This document shows positions 30,723 to 64,000 of a stretch of 64,000 nt of DNA, in pieces. This stretch comes from Erinaceus europaeus (lineage: Eukaryota > Chordata > Mammalia > Eulipotyphla > Erinaceidae): positions 40,946,602-41,010,601 of the forward strand of contig NC_080185.1 of NCBI RefSeq assembly GCF_950295315.1, read 5' to 3'. Position 1 is the first letter of the stretch. Every line of letters starts with the position of its first letter. Both the position numbers and the translations under genes were made by a program. The notes under the pieces were generated by a model that made no database searches, had not been told where the DNA came from, and saw only the letters and a program-made list of their open reading frames with translations.

Positions 30723-31100
30723 TGGTACTACAAATCCACCACTTCTGGCAGCCATTTTTTCCCCATTTCATTGGATAGGACAGAAAAATTGAGAGAGATG
30801 AGGATGATGGAGAGGGAGAGAGAGTGACACCTGCATACCTGCTTCACTGTTTGTGAAGCTTCCCCCCCAACAGGTGGGGAGTGGGGCTTGAACCCAGATC
30901 CTTGCACAGATCCTTACACTTAGTACTATGTGTACCACTGCCCAGCCCCTCCTCCCTCTATTTCCCTGCCCTCTCAATTTCTCTCTGCCCTATCTAGTAA
31001 AAAAAAATTTAGGAAAGAAAGGAAAAAATAGCCATCTGAAGCAGTGCATTCATAGTACCTGCATGGAGCCCCAGCAGTAACCCTAGTGGCAATAAAAAAA
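30717..31100. mobile_element. SINE-A-long, inverted, followed by a + strand A-long tail
   Basis: The inverted copy runs to about 30948 (CTACAAATCCACCACTTCTG to ACCACTGCCCAGCCCC). A + strand tail then continues from about 30949 to 31100 (TAGCCATCTGAAGCAGTGC to AACCCTAGTGGCAA). Confidence 0.75.
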
Positions 31101-31134
31101 GTTGATTTTATTTTTAAAATCTTTTGTTTATTTT

Positions 31135-31235
31135 AATATATAGGTGGGGGATACAATAACCAGAGAGGACTGCTCAGCTCTGGTTTGTGGTGGTGCTAGG
31201 GATTGAACATGGGACCTTTGGTGCCTCAATGTGAA
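31135..31235 (-). mobile_element. SINE-D, inverted, truncated
   Basis: GAGGACTGCTCAGCTCTGGT and GGGATTGAACATGGGACC. Confidence 0.8.
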
Positions 31236-31249
31236 ATTTTTTTTTGAAG

Positions 31250-31435
31250 GGGCCGGTTGGTGGTGCACCTGATTAAGAGCACAAATTACAGTGCGCAAGG
31301 ACCTAGGTTCAAGCCCCCAGCCCCCACCTGCAGGGGGAAAGCTTCACAAGTGGTGAAACAGGGTGGGAGGTGTGTCTCTCCATCTCTATCTCCTCCTCCC
31401 CTCTCGATTTCTATCCAAAAATAAATTTAAAAGTT
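31250..31435 (+). mobile_element. SINE-B
   Basis: GGGGCCGGTTGGTGGTGCAC head and a TATCCAAAAATAAATTTAAA end. Confidence 0.92.
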
Positions 31436-31464
31436 TTATGCTATCTCCCCCACTTTTTCCTTTT

Positions 31465-31733
31465 TTAAAAAATATTAATTTATTCCTTTTGTTGCTCTTG
31501 TTTTATTGTTGTAGTTATTGTTGTTGTTGTTGGATAGGATAGAGAGAAATGGAGAGAGATAGGGAAGACAGAGAGGGGGAGAGAAAGATAGACACCTGCA
31601 GACCTGCTTCACCACCTGTGAAGTGACTCCCCTGCAGGTGGGGAGCCAGGGGCTCGAACCAGGGTCCTTAAGCCCGTCCTTGTGCTTTGTGCCACGTGCG
31701 CTTAACCTGCTGGGCTACCGCCGGACTCCCTTT
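31465..31733 (-). mobile_element. SINE-A, inverted
   Basis: TTATTCCTTTTGTTGCTCTT start and GGGCTACCGCCGGACTCCC end. Confidence 0.93.
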
Positions 31734-31739
31734 TTCTTT

Positions 31740-32105
31740 TTTAATGTATCTGTTTATTATTACAAGACAGAAAGAGAATACCAGAGCATCACTGGCACTA
31801 TACTGAGAATGAACTTGGAGGATCACATGCTTGAGAATCTTGACACTATAGCCACTGTACATTTATCCTGGGCCACCCAAATCTCTCTTTTTTTCAAGGT
31901 TGGTTCGTTATTGAGAGAGGGGGGAGGGAGGAGCAGGGACAGTATTATTCTGGACATTCATTTTTTAGATATATTTGTTGGTGAGAGAAGACAACCAGAG
32001 TATCACTCTGGAACATGCAATGTGTGTGTGGGGGGGGGTTGAAATTGGGGCCTCATGCATGTAAGTCCAGCACCTTATTCGCTGTACCACCTCCCAGAGT
32101 CAAAG
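31740..32105 (-). mobile_element. Two diverged SINE-C copies, inverted
   Basis: First about 31740-31880 (CAGAGCATCACTGGCACTAT). Second about 31960-32105 (GAGTATCACTCTGGAACATG to ACCACCTCCCAGAGTCA). Confidence 0.65.
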
Positions 32106-32209
32106 TATTCTCATTTGATGTAAGAGGTGGACTGGGACAGAGTGAAGTGCGAACTGGAATCTCTGTGGCCCAGGAAAGTTCTCTCTTGTCTCTATGGAAA
32201 TTAGTTTTG

Positions 32210-32410
32210 AGGGGCAAGGTGGCGGCGCACCTGGTTGTGCTCAAGTACTACAATGTGCAAGGACCCAGATTTGAACCCCTGGTCCCCACCTGCAGGGGGA
32301 AAGCTTTGCGAGTGGTGAAGCAGTGCTGCAGGTGTCTCTCTCTCTCTCTCATTCTCTCGATTTCTGGCTGTCTCTATCCAATAAAAATAATTTTTTTAAA
32401 AAAATGTAAA
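32210..32410 (+). mobile_element. SINE-B; last SINE before the CUL4B promoter
   Basis: GGGGCAAGGTGGCGGCGCAC head and a CTATCCAATAAAAATAATTT tail. No further SINE appears for about 5.3 kb. Confidence 0.92.
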
Positions 32411-32411
32411 A

Positions 32412-33290
32412 ATTAGTTTTGAAACAGTCTTCTTGCTCTGGCTTTAGCTGCAGGGCCTGGATAATGTCAACCATACAGTCTTTCGATCGATGTCCCTGAA
32501 ATATTTCTGCAATTAAAATGATCAATGGGTAGGCAAATTTGTTTCATGTGATACCGTGTTCTGCCGCCTCCTCCAAATGTCCTCGAGTTAAATCATAACA
32601 GGCAATTTACAAAGTTTATGGTTGCTAATTTAACCAGATTTAGAGTTTTGTTCCTATGAGTAATCCATTAAAAAATCTGGGCTCAGGAAATACAGTGGTA
32701 GAAACAGTGTTTTTTGCCAATATCCTCCTAAAACTTTTGTCTTTGAGACTGCAAGAACTGAGATTTGGAAAAACCAAGTGGACTATCTTAACTTTGACAA
32801 CTCTTTAAATTATTGGGTTGATGTCTGACTGGTGGGGGGGATCCTTGAATTGTGTTTTGGGGAGGGGGTGTTTCCTTCCTGTTTCTTGGTCTTAGAAGAA
32901 TACATCTTTAAATTCTGGCCAGCCATCTTAAAAAAATGCTCCTAGTTAGAAAGGTAAAAGGATTTGCAACTCCATTTCTGAGAAAGATTATCAGGCTGTA
33001 TTCAGTACTGGGTCTGTGTGTCCTTGACACAAAAGAATTTATAGCACAACCGAATTAAAAAGAAAAAAGCAAACTCCTTTTCTACCTATCTAAGCTTTTT
33101 CTTTTTCTTTCCTATCTTGACATCTCTTCCTAGCAGCAGAATAATGGCATGATTATGCTTTTCCCCCCTCTATTCCGGGTTACTCCCCTGGCCTTGCAAA
33201 CCCCCCTCCCACTCCTTTATCTCTTTCAAAGTTTCCATTCTCTGCTCCCTTACTTTTTACACCCTCCCTCCCTTTCTTCCTCCTCTTTTT
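32412..33290. other. Repeat-free sequence upstream of the CUL4B CpG island
   Basis: About 0.9 kb of A/T-rich unique DNA, turning pyrimidine-rich after 33070. No coding frame recognised. Possible upstream regulatory DNA by position only. Confidence 0.5.
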
Positions 33291-33535
33291 TTTCCCAGCA
33301 AGCTCACCCCGCCCCTTGCCGTCACCATCTTCCCTCCCCTTCAGGCTCCTTCCCGCTCCTGCTCCCGCCACCTCCACCCCCCCATCTGTCCTCCTCGTGT
33401 TCGGAAAGCTCCAATCAAGGTCTCCGAAGGTGTCTGGGAGGCCCGCCCCCTCCTCCTCCCCACTTCTCTCCCCCCTCCCCCCTCCCCACCCCCCCACTCT
33501 TGTCCAGCAGACCTGGGGGCTTGGAGCTGGGCGCT

Positions 33536-33563
33536 ATGAAAAGTGTCTGCCCAGCCACTTCCG
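33536..33563 (+). CDS. CUL4B: Candidate alternative first coding exon of CUL4B
   Basis: An ATG with a purine at -3 (GCGCTATGA) opens MKSVCPATS and runs into a strong donor, TTCCG|GTAAGG. The last exonic base is the first base of a codon. Splicing from 33563 to the acceptor at 34291-34292 would read TCC G|GT TTT TCT, that is MKSVCPATS joined to GFSSPN in the CUL4B frame, removing a 729-base intron that contains the MFPTG start. This is seen in the sequence and is phase-perfect; whether the transcript exists is unknown. The donor overlaps an ETS-like CACTTCCGG motif, so the match could partly reflect a promoter site. Confidence 0.4.
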
Positions 33564-33564
33564 G
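33556..33564 (+). promoter_or_regulatory. ETS-family motif (inverted)
   Basis: CACTTCCGG is the reverse complement of CCGGAAGTG, the GABP/ETS core common in housekeeping promoters. It overlaps a possible splice donor. Confidence 0.5.
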
Positions 33565-33820
33565 TAAGGGCGCTGCGGCGGGAAGCTTCCCGCGGGATCC
33601 TGAGGGAGGGGAAGGCTGGGGGAGACCCGGCTGGGCCTGGGTGCGGGAGGCGGGGGGAAGGGTGCGCACAGCCTCCAGCGCTCAAGCCTCTGGGCCGACT
33701 CTGTCGCCTCTCTCCTGTCGCCCTCCCGAGTCGGCTTTCTGGTCCCCCAGGCGCCCGCAGTGCCGTTCTCCACCCCCCCACTCCTGGGGACTGACGCCGC
33801 CCCTCCCTCGCCACCGCGTG

Positions 33821-33840
33821 ACCGGAAGTGGCGCCATCTT
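33821..33840 (+). promoter_or_regulatory. Adjacent ETS and YY1 motifs
   Basis: ACCGGAAGTG is immediately followed by GCGCCATCTT. ETS plus YY1 next to each other is a classic TATA-less core-promoter layout, with transcription starting at or near the YY1 element. This makes about 33835-33860 the best guess for the short-isoform start. Confidence 0.6.
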
Positions 33841-34240
33841 TTAGACTCCTGTGCTATTGACAATAACAAGCCCGGACTCTCCCCCCCCACCTCCTTCCCC
33901 CCAACCACGGCGTCTCCCCTCCCAGAGAGAGGGAGAAAAGGAGGAGGAGCTGCAGCTTCACAGACTCACTGAGTTGCTCCTGCAGAAAGAGGGGGAGAGA
34001 GACTGGAAAGCTGGGGAGGGGGACAGCACGGCTGTATACCTCTCTGCCTCCTCATTCGCTCTCCCCTCCTCATTCTGCTCACTTCTGGTGTCAGCCTATC
34101 TGCCTCCCCAAACCCTCCCATTCTCCCCGGTGTAACCCCCTCCTCACTTTACCTTCTCGCTCTGTTTCTCCTTTTTTCTTCCCTTCCCCCTCTAGCATTG
34201 CCACCTTCTCTCCTACGAACACGCAGGCATATAAACGTAG

Positions 34241-62446
<28,206 letters not shown>

Positions 62447-62485
62447 TAAACACTTAATCCCTTGACGTTAAAAATGTCTCATTGC

Positions 62486-62818
62486 GAGGGTCAGGTGGTA
62501 GCGCAGTGGGTTAAGTGCACATGGCGCGAAGCGCAAGGACCAGCGTGAGGATCCTGGTTGGAGCCCCCGGCTGCCCACCTGCAGAGGGCTCGCTTCACAG
62601 GTGGTGAAGCAGGTCTGCAGGTGTCTCTCTTTCTCTCCCCCTCTGTCTTCCCCTCCTCTCTCCATTTCTCTGTCCTATCCAACAACAATGATATCAATGA
62701 CAAGAATAATAACCACAACAACGATAAAGTAACAAGGGGAAAAAATAGCCTCCAGGAGCAGTGGATTCCTGGGCAGGCACTGAGCCCCAGGAATAACCCT
62801 GGAGGCAAAAAAGAGTCT
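62486..62818 (+). mobile_element. SINE-A-long, about 50 bases after exon 14
   Basis: GAGGGTCAGGTGGTAGCGCA head and GCCTCCAGGAGCAGTGGATT to CCCTGGAGGC, full length and little diverged. Confidence 0.93.
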
Positions 62819-63007
62819 CATTGCTTTTCTGAGTTTTTTGCTGAAGAGAATTAGAAGCATGTATTTGTTGCAAGAACTTTATAACAACTTGGATGATCTT
62901 TGTAGTAGAGGGGAAAATTGCCAATTAAATGTCAGTATATTTGATCTACTTGTGTATATATTCCCAATATACATCCTAGATAGCACAGACATAGAAATAA
63001 AATATGA

Positions 63008-63215
63008 GGATGAGAGGTAGCACATCTGGTAGAGCACACATGTTGTCATGAACAAGGACTCAGGTTCAAGTCCCCAGGCCCCGCCTGTAGGGGGAAGTTT
63101 CACAAGCTGTGAAGCAGGGCTTGTAGGTGTCTCTCTTACCTTCTCCCTCTTTATTTACCCCATACCTGTCCATTTCTCTCTATCAAAAATTAAATAAAAT
63201 ATTTTTGAAAAGGAA
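63008..63215 (+). mobile_element. SINE-B
   Basis: GATGAGAGGTAGCACATCTG head, GACTCAGGTTCAAGTCCCC and TATCAAAAATTAAATAAAAT. Confidence 0.88.
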
Positions 63216-63244
63216 ATACTGAACTGCAATCAGGATTAGAAAAA

Positions 63245-63465
63245 ACTATAGCGGGACACCTGGTTAAGCAGACACATTGCAGTGTGCAAGGTTTCAGGTT
63301 TAAGTCTCTAGTCCCCACCTGCAGGGGAAGGAAAGATTCACGAGTGCTGAGGTAGTAGGGCTGCAGGTGTCTCTCTGTCTCCCCTCCCCTTCTCAATTTC
63401 TATCTGTCTCTAGCCAATAATAAATAAATAAAAACATTAAAAATATATTTTTTTAAAAATAAAAC
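63245..63465 (+). mobile_element. SINE-B
   Basis: GCGGGACACCTGGTTAAGCA head and AGCCAATAATAAATAAATAA end. Confidence 0.88.
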
Positions 63466-63669
63466 TATAGCTAGATTGTGAGAACAGGACTTTCCTTAAT
63501 ATTAGTCACTGTTGTTAACTCATATTTTAAGCTAACAACAGAGGGGGAGAAAAAGACAGGGAGTGTAAATGGTTGTATAAGACATAGGGAATAAAAAGCT
63601 AGATCCAATTTTGATTGTGTTAGTAGAAGGTTGTTTCTAAATGCTAAAGGTCATTGATAATAGTGATAG

Positions 63670-63800
63670 CAGGGGCTGGCGAGATGGCAGAATAGTTATG
63701 CAAAAATATTTGCACAGCTGAGGCACCAGGTTCAACCCGCAGTACCACCATAAGCCAGAGCTAAGCAGTGATCTGATATAAGTAATAAATAAATATTCTT
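63670..63800 (+). mobile_element. SINE-D
   Basis: GGGGCTGGCGAGATGGCAGA head and CCAGAGCTAAGCAGTGATCT end. 63466-63669 is unassigned. Confidence 0.9.
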
Positions 63801-63837
63801 GGGGTTCTTCGTAGTGATATATTTTGAAGCATATCAT

Positions 63838-63935
63838 AGGTATTTATTAGCACAAAGGAGGGAAGAGAACCAGAATATTGCTCTAGCATATAGGATGTCA
63901 AGAATTGAACCCAGGACCTTTGGTTTCCGGGTTCA
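63838..63935 (-). mobile_element. SINE-C, inverted, diverged and truncated
   Basis: GAGAACCAGAATATTGCTCT and AGAATTGAACCCAGGACCTT. It fades before the window edge. Confidence 0.6.
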
Positions 63936-64000
63936 GCTACTTATTTCATGTGAATCAGGTATTTTTTACATGAAAGAGGAAAGGCAGAATATAGCTCCAG

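Larger units (their letters stand above)
33290..34100 (+). promoter_or_regulatory. CUL4B: Proximal CUL4B CpG-rich promoter
   Basis: G+C- and CpG-rich block just upstream of the first main coding exon (for example GGGCGCTGCGGCGGGAAGC at 33567 and the CpGs at 33791-33835). It holds ETS-type motifs at 33556-33564 and 33821-33830 and a YY1-type GCGCCATCTT at 33831-33840. There is no TATA box at the expected spot. The short human isoform starts transcription just upstream of the MFPTG exon, and this is the matching position. The long + and - strand frames crossing the block are compositional. Confidence 0.75.

Noticed and set aside
1..33000. Neighbouring genes MCTS1, C1GALT1C1 or LAMP2
   Set aside because: These flank CUL4B in human, but I found no matching coding stretch here. 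They probably lie outside the window.
17200..33500. The human long-isoform N-terminal coding exon of CUL4B
   Set aside because: I looked by eye for its acidic Ser/Gly/Asp-rich coding pattern ending in an AAAGATG-type donor and did not find it. It may be absent or diverged; a proper alignment would decide.
33149..33844. A 231-codon Pro/Ser-rich + strand frame and several - strand frames over the promoter
   Set aside because: A G+C-rich CpG island suppresses stops in all frames. Composition changes along the frame, and only the short MKSVCPATS stretch has splice support.

Overview
The window is mammalian genomic DNA, most likely from a hedgehog (Erinaceus or a close relative). The organism call is an inference from very dense tRNA-derived SINEs whose heads and tails resemble the erinaceid ERI-type SINEs. 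I know of no other lineage with this combination, but I ran no repeat search. The only protein-coding gene I can support is CUL4B (cullin-4B), on the + strand. It is X-linked in placental mammals, so the window is probably X-chromosomal.

Layout. Positions 1-1100 hold the 3' end of an L1 retrotransposon. From 1100 to 32400 the sequence is intergenic, or a far-upstream CUL4B intron, and is packed with SINEs, L1 3' ends and microsatellites. It also holds a 0.6-kb pure-pyrimidine minisatellite (18003-18600), a decayed UBA52-like ubiquitin pseudogene (about 23420-23871, minus strand) and a SINE-poor stretch (23.9-27.1 kb) with old L2/MIR relics. At 16.25-17.2 kb there is a GC-richer island with CCAAT boxes and a good splice donor (16550/16551), a candidate distal CUL4B promoter and first exon. 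A SINE-free block (32.4-37.7 kb) carries the proximal CpG-rich promoter (33.3-34.1 kb), the first main coding exon (34280-34835) and the second (36846-36961). Twelve more coding exons follow, to 62434. Together the 14 exons encode an uninterrupted 646-codon frame, about 70 percent of the roughly 895-residue short isoform; the C-terminal exons (rest of the cullin homology domain, RING-binding and neddylation region) lie beyond the right edge.

What the gene does (established knowledge). CUL4B is the scaffold of the CRL4B ubiquitin ligase. Its N-terminal half, the part seen here, binds DDB1, and its C-terminal half, mostly missing here, binds RBX1 and carries NEDD8. A Ser-rich N-terminal extension with a KKRK nuclear localisation signal distinguishes it from CUL4A.

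Main points of interest. (1) The third intron (50221-51493) looks like a minor-spliceosome (U12-type) intron: it starts ATATCTTTT and has a perfect TCCTTAAC branch site 12 nt before the 3' splice site, but the reading frame forces it to end in AT rather than AC or AG. (2) An upstream exon (33536-33563) could splice in frame to an acceptor overlapping the annotated start, giving an alternative N-terminus. (3) An overlapping out-of-frame uORF precedes the main start. (4) One SINE family carries a 3' module with a 9-bp inverted repeat, and its tail repeatedly seeds (TA)n microsatellites.

SINE names used below are working labels. SINE-A: head GTCGGGCGGTAGCGCAGCGG, with a CAA/TAA-rich 3' part. SINE-A-long: the same plus a final module running from GCCTCCAGG to CCTGGAGGC. 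SINE-B: head GCCAGGTGGTGGCGCACCTG, tail CCAATAAATAAA. SINE-C: head GGTCCGGGAGGTGGCGCAGT, tail AATAAATAAAATCTTT. SINE-D: head GGAGATAGCATAATGGTTAT, ending GAGCAGTGCTCTGGTTAAAA. SINE-E: box ACCCAGGTTCGAGCC, then GGTGCTGTGGT. SINE-F: an older, divergent element. Element X: a long repeat ending in TGTGGAGTTGTACCCCTC and TAAATAAAT, class undetermined. SINE boundaries are read by eye and are good to about 5-20 bases.
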